In this document: piece by piece, positions 48,890 to 59,980 of the stretch
Layout: each line of letters starts with the position of its first letter
How positions within the stretch are numbered: the stretch's first letter is position 1
NCBI GenBank assembly: GCA_963728655.1
Contig: CAVSLD010000002.1
Location: 955,701-1,019,700 of the forward strand
Direction of reading: 5' to 3'
DNA from: Iamia sp963728655
GTDB lineage: Bacteria > Actinomycetota > Acidimicrobiia > Acidimicrobiales > Iamiaceae
Length of the DNA stretch: 64,000 nucleotides
Made by a program: the position numbers and the translations under genes
Notes under the pieces: model-generated
Database searches by the model: none
What the model saw: the letters and a program-made list of their open reading frames with translations, nothing else
Told to the model about the DNA's origin: nothing

Positions 48890-49649
48890 GGGGTTCGGCC
48901 CGGGCGAGCCGGACGATGGTGGTGTCGTCGTTCTTGAGGCGGCCCTCGCCTCGCTCTCGTCCGGCCCAGAGCCCGAGCTCCTGGTCCCCGCTGATGGCCC
49001 ACAGGGTCGACCAGGGCTCCGCCGAGCCCTCGACCGAGGTCAGGGCCCATGCCGCCAGTGCGTCGGTGGCCAGGATGATCCGGTCTCCGGGGAGCAGGTC
49101 GAGCCGCACCTGGTCCAGCGGCCTGCTGGGTCCGGCGGTGCCGGTCACCGCACTGCCCACGAGGGGAGGCGAGCTGCCCAGCTGCGTCGAGTGGTGGAGG
49201 GGGAACGAGGTGACGAGGTGGGTCCCTCGGAGGTGGAACGCGCAGGTGTCGCCGATCGCCCACGCGGTGGCCCCGTCCGGGGTCACGTCGACCGCCAGGA
49301 GGGTCGACGCTGCGCCCCGTGCGAGGGCCGCGTCCTCGAACCACTCCAGCGGGCGGCCGGATGCGGCTCGGTCCTGCCGGTGGGTCTCGGAGATCTCCGG
49401 CCACCCGGCCCGGGCCTGGGCGATCCCCTCGACCGGGTCCTCGGGACCGTGGGCGACGACCTGGACGAGGTGCCGGGCCCAGAGTCGGGCCAGGTAGGAC
49501 TCGCTGGCCCCGTCGGCGACGACCACCCGGTGGGTGGGGGCGGGCCGGTCGGGGCCCGCCGGCCGGACGGCGGCGGCCACAGCATCTTCGTTCTCGGCGG
49601 GGGCGCGACCGGCCTTGGAGGTGGTGGCGACCGCGACCGCGATGGTCAC
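48882..49649 (-). CDS. PP2C-family protein phosphatase (YegK/PphC-like)
   Basis: A 255-residue PP2C enzyme from ATG 49649, overlapping the VWA gene stop (ATGA). The metal-binding motifs are NEDA (residues 20-23), VADGAS (44-49; DGAS instead of the usual DGxG, as in the YegK branch PF13672), AIGDTCAFHL, ILATDALAAW and the final NDDTTIVRL. The gene order VWA - PP2C - kinase, all overlapping by a few bases, is the TerY-P triad described by Aravind and colleagues, where phosphorylation of VWA proteins or partners is switched on and off. Confidence 0.88.
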   Translation of the reverse strand: MTIAVAVATTSKAGRAPAENEDAVAAAVRPAGPDRPAPTHRVVVADGASESYLARLWARHLVQVVAHGPEDPVEGIAQARAGWPEISETHRQDRAASGRPLEWFEDAALARGAASTLLAVDVTPDGATAWAIGDTCAFHLRGTHLVTSFPLHHSTQLGSSPPLVGSAVTGTAGPSRPLDQVRLDLLPGDRIILATDALAAWALTSVEGSAEPWSTLWAISGDQELGLWAGRERGEGRLKNDDTTIVRLARAEPHG

Positions 49650-50485
49650 CGGAGGTCGTCCGCTCGCGTCCCGATGTCGAGGAACTGGACCACCGAGTCC
49701 AGGTCGGCGTTGAACACGAAGCCGCGCGTCGCGTCGGACACGGGGATCCCGAGCCGCGCTGCGTAGGCGCGCATGAACGACGGCAGGACCGAGCTCAGCT
49801 CGAAGAGACGACGGGCCAGCGGTTCGGCCAGCGCTGCCGGCGCGTCCGGGAAGGTGACGGGGTGGTGCGACGACGAGGCCAGGTGCAGGTTGAACAGGAG
49901 GGCCTCACCGTCGGTCGAGCGCACGGAGCGGAGGGCAGCTGCGACCTCCGCCGGGTCGCCGTCGGTGGAGTCGCCGTCGGTCATGTTGAGCACGATGGGC
50001 GGGTAGCAGTCCGGGTGCAGCGCCACGAACCGCTCGACGATGCTCCGGGCCAGCTCGAGGGCGAGGACCATGCGGGTCGCCCCGGTGGCCACGGGATCCA
50101 TCCAGACCGGCGTGCGCACGGGCACCGAGGTGTGGCCCCCGGACCCGTCGGGCACCTCCTTCACCCGTTCCTCGACCCGGGCGGGGTTGGCTGCGATGGC
50201 ACTCACCGGGACCAGGTCGCGTCCCTCCAGAGGGCCGGTCAGGGCGGAGCCGACGGCGTGGCCGTAGCCGATGACGGCGACCTCGAAGTAGTCCTGGACC
50301 CCGGTCTCCTTGGCGCACTTCAGCACCAGCTCGTAGAGCATCCGGTTCACCGCGGCAGCCACCGACTCGGCCTTCGACCCGGCCCCCTCGGTGCCCCCGA
50401 GGGGGTCGGCCATGGAGGCTGAGCGATCGACGACGAAGACGATGCACGCAGGGCTGGAGCGGCTGATCTCGGCGGAGTAGGGCAC
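49646..50485 (-). CDS. TerY/YegL-like VWA domain protein
   Basis: About 279 residues if started at GTG 50485. The VWA domain is complete: metal-binding DRSAS at residues 20-24, a conserved Thr in SGGHTSVPVRTP and PIVLNMTDGDSTDG with the second acidic MIDAS residue. The domain starts almost at the N-terminus, as in TerY/YegL. The frame is open upstream to 50677, but that part is Arg/Pro-rich with poor coding character, so I prefer the shorter form. It is the first gene of the minus-strand operon and divergent from the three-helix membrane gene at 50,656. Confidence 0.82.
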   Translation of the reverse strand: MPYSAEISRSSPACIVFVVDRSASMADPLGGTEGAGSKAESVAAAVNRMLYELVLKCAKETGVQDYFEVAVIGYGHAVGSALTGPLEGRDLVPVSAIAANPARVEERVKEVPDGSGGHTSVPVRTPVWMDPVATGATRMVLALELARSIVERFVALHPDCYPPIVLNMTDGDSTDGDPAEVAAALRSVRSTDGEALLFNLHLASSSHHPVTFPDAPAALAEPLARRLFELSSVLPSFMRAYAARLGIPVSDATRGFVFNADLDSVVQFLDIGTRADDLR

Positions 50486-50655
50486 CCGGGCGCTCGGTGT
50501 CGGTCGGTGGTGGCACGGGTCAGGGTAGGGGAACAGCACGGGTCGACGAGCCCCCCGACGCAGGGCGGACGAGGCTCGCTCGCGACGGTCAGGCGATGGC
50601 TGACCCCCTGGTCGCAGGGGCCGTGTATCTTCTCCGGCAAGGGAAGGGGTGACGG

Positions 50656-50991
50656 ATGGACGTGGATCCGCGCGCAACCACGACCGCCCAGGCGGTCGAC
50701 CACCGGTCCGGTCAGCAGGCGTGGCTCTGGGCTGGCGTCGCGGCCGTCGTCGTCTCCCTCCTGGCCCAGGTCCCGGGCACCCGGGCCGCCCACTGGGTCG
50801 GGTACGTCCTCGGCTCGTTCGTGACCATCCTCCTGGTGGCGCTGTACCGCCGGACGGACCGGCGGGCCAGCTCGAGCCCGTGGTACTCGCCCCGCCCGAC
50901 CCTGGACCGCGTCGCCTTCACCGCGCTGCTGCTCGGCGTGGCCTCGGCCGTGCTCCACGCCTACTTCATCGCCGTGGACGTCGCCCGGTGA
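50656..50991 (+). CDS. small three-helix membrane protein
   Basis: A 111-residue intact gene from ATG 50656, with a strong GGGAAGGGG ribosome site. Three hydrophobic segments are seen (AWLWAGVAAVVVSLLAQVPG; GYVLGSFVTILLVALY; FTALLLGVASAVLHAYFIA). No known domain is recognised. Its stop overlaps the GTG start of the secreted VWA gene (GTGA), so the two are translationally coupled. It opens the plus-strand operon that contains the tubulin-like gene. Confidence 0.75.
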   Translation: MDVDPRATTTAQAVDHRSGQQAWLWAGVAAVVVSLLAQVPGTRAAHWVGYVLGSFVTILLVALYRRTDRRASSSPWYSPRPTLDRVAFTALLLGVASAVLHAYFIAVDVAR

Positions 50992-53845
50992 GCCGCTCCC
51001 CGCCACCGTCCTCGTCGGGTCGCGCCCCTGGCTCTGCTCGCGCTCGTCCTCGCGTGTGCGTCGGCGGCGCTCGCGTCGGTGCCCGCGGGAGCCCAGGACG
51101 CCCCTGCGGACAGGAGCGACCTCCAGCCCTTCGCCGACTGCGTCCGCAACGAGGGCCGGGTGGCCGCTCTCCTGGTGGTCGACCAGTCCGGGAGCCTCAA
51201 GACCACCGACCCCGACGCGCAGAGGGTCGCCGGGCTCGAGGCGGCCCTCACCGGGCTGGCCGAGCTGACCGCGGGTGAGGGGGCGGCCGAGGTGCAGGTG
51301 GGCATCGGCGGCTTCGACGTCGGGTACGAGCAGGTGGTCCCCTTCCAGGACCTCACCGTCGACTCGTCGGGGCCGCTGCGGGACCGCGTCGACGCCTTCG
51401 CCGAGCGCGAGACGGGGTTCGACACCGACTACGTGGCCGCGCTGACCGCGGCCCAGCGCCAGCTGGCCGACCAGGTCGTGGCGATGGACCCCGACGGCAC
51501 GTCGCAGGTGTGCAAGCTCCTCCTCGTCCTCACCGACGGCAAGTTCGACATCGAGGATCGCCTGACCGACTCCCAGCGTGACCGCTTCGGGGCCTCCAAG
51601 CCGTGGGCCGACGACGTCGACCTCGGCACCGAGGGCTCCGGGGCGGCCCTGGTGGAGCGGGGGCGCGACGTCCTGTGCCGTGAGGGCGGCCTCATGGACG
51701 AGCTGCGCAGCAGCGACGTGTTCAGCGCCATCGTCGCCCTCGAGACCGAGATCGCCGAGCCCGATCGCACCTTCCTCCAGGCCATGGCCCAGGGCGAGGC
51801 CGGGGGCCAGTCCTGCGGCACCCCCGGCCCGGACGCCGAGGACTCCGGCGCGTACATCCCGGCCACCGACGTCGACGGCCTGATCGCCGCCCTGTTCGAG
51901 GCCGGGACCTCGAACCCTCCGGTCCCCCCGGGCGAGGAGCAGCTGCCCGGGTGCCCGGAGAGCGACACCCGGTGCACCGAGGGCACCAAGTCCTTCGAGC
52001 TGGACGAGAGCCTCTCGCGCTTCAACGTGCTGGCCCTCACCGCCTCTGGGTCCGTGCGGGTGGTGCTGCGAGGCCCCGACGGGGGTGAGGTCGAGCTCGC
52101 TCGGTCCGGTGCGCGCGCCGCGAGCGTGAGCGGGGCCGAGCTCACCTGGACGTGGCTCACCGAGTCCGCCCTGCTCCTGAGCGGCGACCTCCCCACCGAC
52201 CCATCGACCTGGGTGGGCACCTGGGACGTCACCTTCGTGGACCCCGAGGGGGCCGGCGGCGAGCTGAACCGGGTCTCGGTCTACGTCTTCGGCGATCTGC
52301 AGGCCGAGCTGGTGGAGGGCGCCGAGCTGCGCAAGGGGGAGGCGGGGCAGATCGGTGTGCGCCTGGTCGACGCGGCCGGCCAGCCCCGCTCGTCGGAGGC
52401 CCTCCGGGCGGGGGCCGACCTGACCGCCACGGTCGACGTGGCCGGGGAGCCGACGCAGGACGTCCCCCTCACCGCCGCCGACGATGGCGTCTTCCGCGGG
52501 GAGTACACGCCTGCGAGCGACCTGACCGCAGGTGTGGCCAACCTCCACGTCGACGTGGCCGTGACCACCTCGTTCGGCGTCACCCTGCCGGCGGTGGGCA
52601 CCGACAGCCCCATCACGCTGCTCAACCCCGTGGGGTTCCCGCAGATCGTGACGTCCGAGGACGGGGTGCTCCACCTCTCGCCGATCGACCAGGACTCGGT
52701 CGCCTCCGGGGCGTTCTCGATCGTCGCCGGGCCTGACGACGCCGGCTGCGTCTGGCTCGATGCATCCCGCACCCTCGATGTCCCCTCCTCCGCCGGCGAG
52801 GTCTCCTACGCCCTCAGCGACGGTGGGTCCGAGGGCTCCTGCGTCGCCGTCGAGGGCGATGAGCAGCGAGAGGTGACCCTCGAGGCCGACGCCGACGGCA
52901 CCGCCGCCGGCACCGTGTCGGGAGAGCTGGTCCTCAACCTCCGCAGCGACGCCACCGACGAGGTCCGGACGGAGGTCATCCCGTTCGAGTTCGAGATGTC
53001 GCGACCCATCGACCGGGCCAAGGAGGCGTGGACCCTGCTGGTCCTCGTGCTCGGCGGGCTGGGCATCCCGGTCCTGCTGCTGTACCTGGTCAACTACGCC
53101 TCGGCGAAGTTCGAGCCCTTCGACCGCCGTCGGTACCTCGCCGTGCCGGTGACCGTCCGGGGCGACCGCATCGTCCGCACCGACGGGGGCGACACGATCC
53201 TGCTGGGCAGCGAGATCCGGTGGCTGGAGCGCCTCGAGGAGCGGCGCGGGTTCACCCTCGAGGGTCTGTCGTTCCGAGCACGGATGCCCCGGCTGCCGTT
53301 CTCGGCGCCGTCGGGTCGCGTGGCGCCGGCCGAGGGCGAGGTGCTGGTCACCGACCGGGGTGCCATGCCCGACGGGGAGACGGCGCCGGTCAACCTGGGC
53401 CTGGGCGGGACGTGGGTGTTCGCCTTCGTGCCCCCGACGCCGGGTGCCGAGGAGGTCGACGGCCAGCTGGTCTGTGTGTTCGGTGGTGGCGACGAGCCCT
53501 TCGACGCCCAGGTGGAGCGGTTCGACGAGGAGCTCGACCGCGAGCTCCCCGACAAGGTGTGGACCCTCGTCGAGCGCCTGCCGGCAGACGCCCAGCCGCC
53601 CGCCCCGGCACCCCGACCCCGACGACTCCGGCTTCGGCCCTCCGACCGACCCGACCGACGTGGGGCCGTCCGGCATCTCGATGCCCGACGACCCGCCGCC
53701 ACCGTCGTGGCAGCCCTCCGGGCCCTCGTCCGGGCCCGTCGGCCCGAGGGGCTCCACGGGGGGACCGTCGACCCCTCCACCTGCGGATCGACCCTCCTTC
53801 GACCCGCCCGACGTCGCCCCGCCGTCGTTCGACCCCCCCTCCTGA
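50988..53845 (+). CDS. secreted, membrane-anchored VWA protein, two frameshifts
   Basis: About 950 residues from GTG 50988. Removing one C near 51,030 joins the start to a clear Sec signal peptide (LALLALVLACASAALASVPA, then GAQDAP). The extracellular part begins with a VWA domain (VAALLVVDQSGSLKTTDP; MIDAS D-Q-S-G-S). Several beta-sandwich regions follow, then one membrane helix near 53,035-53,095 (LLVLVLGGLGIPVLLLYLV). The cytoplasmic part has a beta-rich domain (LLGSEIRWLERLEERRGFTL), and after a second shift near 53,610 a Pro/Asp-rich tail ending at 53845. It is the natural bridge between the cell exterior and the tubulin-like protein encoded next. Confidence 0.8.
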
Positions 53846-53874
53846 CCCATCTCCTGACCTGAGGAACACGACAC

Positions 53875-56800
53875 ATGCTCGGACCAGTGCTCTTGATCGG
53901 CTGCGGCGGCTCGGGGGGCAAGACCCTCCGCGTGGCCCGGGCCTCGTTGGAGCAGCGCCTCCGCCGCGCCGGCTTCCCGCCAGGGTTCATCCCCGACGCG
54001 TTCCAGTTCATCCACGTGGACGTGCCGCCCAAGCAGGAGGGGTCGATCACCGAGTACGGCGACTACCTGCCGGGCGAGGACTACGTGAACCTCGTCGACG
54101 CCGGCATCGAGTACCGCGCCGTCGACGATGCCCTCGTCGCCCGGTGCGAGCAGCACTCGGCCATGGGCGAGCTGGTCGGGTGGCGCCCGGACCCCCGCGC
54201 CGTCCGTGTGGCCATCCAGGAGGGCGCCGGCCAGTACCGGGCCCTCGGGCGGCTCATCACCCTGCGCCGCATGGCCAACGTGTACAAGGAGATCGAGCGC
54301 GCCGCCAACCTCTTCGACACGGCCGACGCCCGGTCCCAGCTCGACGCCGTGTCCGAGGCCCTCGGCCACCCGGTGCCGGCGGCCAGCGCCGAGCGGCCCA
54401 CACCGCTGGCTGTGGTGGTGTCGTCCCTCGCCGGCGGCACCGGTGCCGGGTGCTTCCTCGACGTCTGCGACGTGCTCCGCAAGGCGTTCACCTGGGGCGA
54501 CCACGCCCTCGGGGTGCTCTACGCGCCCGACGTGTTCGCCGGCGTTGCCGGGACGGAGGGGGTGCAGAGCAACGCCATCGCCGCCCTCGGTGAGCTGATG
54601 GCCGGCTACTGGTCGGGCGAGGAGTGGCCGACCGAGCTGCTCAAGATCAACGGTGTCCGCGACCAGAGCCACACCCAGGGCGGCGTGGCCCACCCCTTCA
54701 TCATCGGCACCAAGAACGCCGGTGGGGTGTCGCTGTCCAGCCCCCAGCAGGTGTTCCGGGCCGTGGGCGAGGCGCTGGGCATGATCGCGGCCGAGAGCGA
54801 GGTCCGCGAGGAGGTCGTGAACTTCCTCACCGTCAACTGGCAGAAGAACGCGGCCCGCAACGACGACGACCTGGGCTTCTCCCCTCCGAACACCATGGCG
54901 GCGCTGTCCTCCTTCGGGTACGCGCGAGCGGGGCTCGGGCGGGAGCGGTTCGGCGACTACGCGGTCAAGCGGCTCGTGCGCGACGCCGCCGAGTTCATGA
55001 ACAGCGGCTACATGGCCCACGCCCAGACCATGTTCCAGGGCGAGGAGCTGACGCCGGACGAGGCGCTGGACCGGCTGGCCAAGCACCTCTCGGTGCGCTA
55101 CCTCGACGACTGCGGCCTCAACGAGCGCGATCGCAACGACCAGGTCCTCGACGCCCTCCGACCGGCGGAGCTCACCGACCGCTGGCGGAGCCTCCGCCAC
55201 GAGGTGACCGGGCAGGTCGCCCGGGCGGAGCCGGCCCCCCCGACCACGTGGGCCCGACGCATCAGCGAGGCGCTCGAGCCCCAGGGGCGGCCCTTCGAGG
55301 TGGAGACGACGGCGCTGCTGCAGCGCACGGTGGGGGAGTGGACCTCGACCGTGCCGGACCACGTGCTCGAGGTGACCGCGGACTACGCGGCGCGGTACGG
55401 CGCACCAGTGGCCCGCAAGCTGGTGGAGACGGCGATCGCCGAGATGCGGGCCGTCGCCGACCAGCTGGTGGCCGAGGCCGCCAGCGCCGAGCACGAGGCC
55501 TCGCAGTGGTCGAGTCGGGTCAGCGGCGCCCTGCCGCCCGGCAGCAAGCAGATCACCGGGGAGAACCCCCAGATCGAGGCGGCGGTCCGGGAGGGGGCCA
55601 GCCGGTACTGGAAGTGGGCCGAGGCCCAGCTCCGGCTCCGGGCCAAGGAGGTGATGCTGGAGCTGGGCGAGGGCTTCCTCACGCCCTCTCCTGCAGGCGT
55701 TGAGGGCCGCGCAGAACGGCCTGGCCGAGGACCTCCGGCCCGACGCCGGAGGCGAGCCGCCCGAGATCCTCGGCTGGCCGCAGGGCGACACCGTGCCCAC
55801 CTGGGTGCACCCGTCGGACATCGAGTTCCTGCTCGAGTCGGTCGAGTCCTACCCGGCCATCTTCCGTGACCTGGTGGAGGCGTCGGTGAACCACGACCAC
55901 GCCGAACGGGCGGGTGGGGCGATGCTCGCCGCCCGCCAGCACATCACCACCGGCGGCTTCGCCGCCGGGGCGCGGGTCTCGGTGGAGCCGGCCATGGCCC
56001 ACGGGATGGGTGCGACCGAGGGTCGGTGGCGACCCCGAGCAGCGGGAGGCGACGGCGTGCCCGCGCAGTTCGTGGTCCGCCTGCGGGTCTCCGACATGCT
56101 CGAGCGGGCGCGGAGGTGGGTGGAGCGGCCAGGGACCAAGCTGGAGCGCTACCTCAACGAGAGCCTGGCCGAGTACCTCTCCGAGCGCGACCGCAACGGT
56201 GCCCTCGTCACCAACCACGGCGAGCGCATGGCGGAGTTCCGCGCCGCCTTCGGCAACGCCCTCAAGGCCTCCGATCCGCTGGTGCTGCTGGACAGGAGCC
56301 TCTACAGCCGGGTGCACCTGAGCCTCGGTGAGCCCAAGGTCGCGATGGTGGTCGAGCCCCTCCCGTTCGACGAGTCCCACCCGGCCCGCAAGCTGGCGCG
56401 CGACCTCCTCCTCGGGAGCCAGAAGGTCGACGAGACCGAGGTCGATCGGAAGTTCGGATCCGGCAACGCCGGGTCCGTGAGCATCATCTCCTACCTCGAC
56501 TACCCGGCCCACCCGGTCGTGTACAGCTCGCTGATGGCCCCCATCGCGGCGACGTGGCAGAAGGCGGGGGTCGACGGAGGCGAGAAGTTCTGGCACTGGT
56601 CGCGCAGCCGTCCGCTGGCCGAGGCCGTGCCCCTCCCGTCAGGTGTGCGCCAGGCCATGGTGCGGGGGTGGTTCACGGCCAAGGTGCTGGGGCTGGTGGA
56701 CTGCGCGGATCCGCAGAAGGCCTACCGGATCGCGCTGGCCAAGGGCGGGGTGGCGGCGTTCCCCTACCCGCTGCTGGGACGCAAGATCGGTCGGCTGGAC

Positions 56801-57238
56801 TCGACGTCTGCGCTGCCGGCGGTCCTGGAGTCCTTCGGCGTGGCGCTGGCCCAGTACTCCAGCACCGGCGACAAGTCCTTGCTGGCTCCCTACCGGCGAC
56901 TGGTCGAGCTGGGGCTCAGCGACGTGCACACCTTCGCCCTCGACTACGACCACCTCTCGGCCGAGCTGGAGGAGTTCGTGGTCACCGGCGAGGTCAAGGG
57001 TGCGATCGGGCCCGCGGTGGTGGCGGGGTCGACCCGGGAGGAGCGCACCGCAGCGTTGTGCGAGGTCCTGGAGCAGAGCGCCAAGGGCTATCGGGAGATC
57101 GCAGCCAGCGAGGTCAGCCGGGACACGTTCTTCGACCTGCCGCGGGTGACCGAGATCGCCACGGAGGCGGCCCGGTCGCTCGACCTGATCCTCGAGGCCG
57201 CCCGCCGCGACCGCGCCACGCCGGGGATCCCGCTCTGA
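53875..57238 (+). CDS. tubulin-like (FtsZ/tubulin superfamily) protein, one frameshift
   Basis: About 1120 residues from ATG 53875. The N-terminus has a glycine-rich Rossmann start LLIGCGGSGGKTLR (residues 7-19). The tubulin/FtsZ signature loop follows as SSLAGGTGAGCFLDVCDVL, AGGTGAG at 186-192, which contacts nucleotide phosphates in tubulins (GGGTGS/TG). Such long proteins belong to the tubulin-like family (PF13809) rather than to FtsZ itself. The C-terminal 700 residues are helical and unique. A one-base insertion near 55,690 joins two long frames (…GFLTP / LLQALRAAQNGLAEDL…). Its stop overlaps the next ATG. I infer a GTP-dependent polymer or switch; no polymerisation has been shown for this protein. 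Confidence 0.82.
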
Positions 57239-59938
57239 TGGCTGCCGACGACCTCACCATCTTCATCGCCGACGTGGCCGGTGCCGCTGCGCCGGTGTTC
57301 GACGCGATCCACGGCTGGACGGCACAGGCCGCCCTCGGCGACTCCCTGTGGGTCGACCGCGCCGGCGACGGCCGATCGGCCCAGCTCGTTGCGAAGGGCG
57401 AGGTCGAGGTGGTCGACCTCGTGCAGACGTTGGCCGATCGCCACGTGCGCCGGTTGCGGGTCGTCGCCCTCCACGTGGTGGCCGACGACGAGGCGGCGGC
57501 CGACAGCCCGTCCGCAGCCGATGACCGTGACCGACTGCTCGCCCATCCGCGAGCGGGCCGAGCGGGCGGCGCGTGAGGTCACCGCGGTCACGGTGGTCGT
57601 GCCCGCCGCCGGGGTTGCCTTCCCCGCCCAGGCCTACGACCCCATGTGGGACGCGACGCTCGTGGTCGTGCCCGAGGACCGCTACGCCGACGACCAGATG
57701 CCGGCGGACATCCGGCCCGGCGACCTCGGCCCCCACGGAGCCGCGGCCTGCGCCACCCTCACCGGTCTGTGGCGCTGGAGCGACGATGCCCTCCTCGACG
57801 GTGTCGAGCTCTCCGGCGGCGGGCGCAGCTCCATCCACGTGGTGTCCAGCGCCGGGCGGGTGCTGGACGGCGGGATGCTGGCCGACCAGGTGGCCGACAT
57901 GGCCCTCACCGTCCAGCACAGCTGGCCGCTCCCGGAGGGCGCCATCCCACCCGCCCGACCCGCCGAGCAGCCCGAGGTGGTGATCACCGACGTCGCCGAC
58001 CAGCTCATCGCCAAGCACGGCCTGGAGTTCCGACCCACGTCGCAGCCGGCGCCCACCCCGCCGACCAAGCTGAACCTCTGGAGCGGCCTGAAGCTCTTCC
58101 TCACGACCTTCGTGGGCATCATGCGAGCCACGCCGACGTGGTACGTGTCGAAGGCCCGCCGGCGCGTCGAGCAGGGCATGCTCGACTTCTTCCAGAACCG
58201 CACCTACGGGCCGGAGTCGTCGGTGGTGCTCACCCTCAGGGGTCAGACCGCAGGGGAGTGGCGGAGCCCCTCGTCCGCCGAGCAGGTCTACGACGCCATC
58301 CGCAGCGCCAAGCTGCCGGGCACCGACACCATCGTGGCCGAGCCCGCCCTGTGGGAGGACGCCATGACCTCGATCGCCGGCACGGTGGATGCCGGCGAGA
58401 TGCCCGACGGCATCACCGGCCCCACGATGGGCGCCAGCCGCCTCGTGGTGCTGTCGCCGGGCGCCGTCGCCCCCTCGCCCTTCGGTCCCGATGCGTCGTT
58501 CGACGCCAAGGAGCTGGGCCAGGGGCGGGTGGTCCGGTCGGCCGATCCTCGCGCCGCGTCGAACCTGGCCCTCATCCTCGACCAGCACCGCCAGTACGAC
58601 GAGCGGGTGTCGTCGGGCGAGTCGCCGGCGGCCCAGAGGCTCGCCGAGCTCCAGGCCTGGGTGCGGGAGCGCAGCGCCACCTTCACCTGGAGGATCGGCG
58701 AGGCGATCTCATCGGCCGCCGACGCCGCCGCCGTCGAGCTGGCCGTCGCCCTCGAGACCCTGGCGCGCGGGGAGCCCGACCTCGGCGAGAGCGAGGAGGA
58801 CCAGGTCCTGCGTCGGCGGCTGCGACGCATGGTGCTCTGGTTCTGCCTGGCCGCCGTCGCGGCGGTGGCGCTCGTCGTCTACGCCGTCCGGGAGGACTGG
58901 GCGGCCGACCCCCAGGCCATCGGTGTCGGTGTCCTGGTCGTCCTCGGCCTCCTGCTGCTGGCGGTCGTGAAGTTCATGGGCATCGTCCACCGCCTCACCC
59001 AGAACCAGTTCGCCCGCAAGCGGGCGCACGAGGCGTGGTTGCTGGCCCACGAGCAGGCGCAGTCGGCGGCCACGCAGGTCACGCGGTTCAGCGCCCTCTA
59101 CTGGCAGCACCTCGACTGGTCCGAGATCATCGCCGGCGTCGTGCACCGCCCCTGGGGTGCGCCTCGGGCGGTCAGCCGGCCCTCGGCGGCCGCGGTGCCG
59201 GACGATCGTCCCCGCTCGATGGCGGTGGGCGTGGCCTCGTCGGTCGACCTCCAGGTGCAGCGGGCGATCAGCACGGCCCAGAAGCTGGTCATCACCAAGG
59301 GGTGGGTGGCCGCGCTCCTCGCCCAGGTGCAGGAGCTGTCCCGGCGCCGCTACCTGGCCCTCACCAGCTCGGAGCCGGACCAGGTGCACGCAGCCCGCGA
59401 CACCCTCCAGTCCGGCACCGTGCTGCACCGCCACGCCCTGTCGGGCGACGAGATCCGCTCGCCACGCGGAGCCCTGCACCAGGACGTGATGACCGGTCAG
59501 TTCGTCGACGAGCTCCGCGAGCGGCAGCTCGCCCAGGTGACCGCCGCCCTGCTCGAGACCCCCCTGCGCGAGCTCTACTCGGCGGTCGCGGTGGGTGGTC
59601 CGCTGGACGACGCCACGGAGCCCGACGCCGAGTCGTTCCTCGCCAACGTCCGCTCCGACCCGGGGCGGAGGGCCGAGCTGCCCTTCTCGCTGTTCCGCGA
59701 CCAGTCGGTCCGGGAACGGGCGGCGCAGAGCGTCATCGCCCTGCCACCACACCTCTCGCCAGGTGACGACCACCTTCGCACCAGGGTGCGCCACGTGCCT
59801 GGGTCACCCACGGTGTTCTGCTCGCTCCGGTTGGACGTCTCGCGTCCGCTGGGCCTCGACGACCTCGTCGTCCGCGAGCAGGAGGTCATGCCGTCGGCAC
59901 CCGAGACCGGCTCCAGCACCCCGCCGCCGCTCTTGTGA
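57238..59938 (+). CDS. large protein with central membrane hairpin, partner of the tubulin-like protein; one frameshift
   Basis: About 900 residues from ATG 57238, which overlaps the tubulin-like stop (TGATG). One extra base near 57,545 splits the first 100 residues from the rest. Two adjacent membrane helices lie at 58,835-58,985 (LWFCLAAVAAVALVVYAV and GVGVLVVLGLLLLAVVKFMG). The large domains on both sides are alpha/beta rich and probably both cytoplasmic. No enzyme motif is visible. The translational coupling suggests it is the membrane receptor or regulator of the tubulin-like protein. I do not recognise a family name. Confidence 0.72.
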
Positions 59939-59980
59939 TCGGGCGTCGGGGGCGGGGCCGACCCGCCTGAGGAGGCCAGC

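Noticed and set aside
50347..55821. A 1824-codon open frame on the minus strand across the VWA and tubulin-like genes
   Set aside because: It is the antisense shadow of two real plus-strand genes; high GC keeps antisense frames open. The product is Leu/Gly/Val/His repeats without motifs.
53875..57238. The tubulin-like gene being ftsZ
   Set aside because: It is about three times longer than FtsZ, the loop is GGTGAG in a different context, and no division-cluster genes are near.
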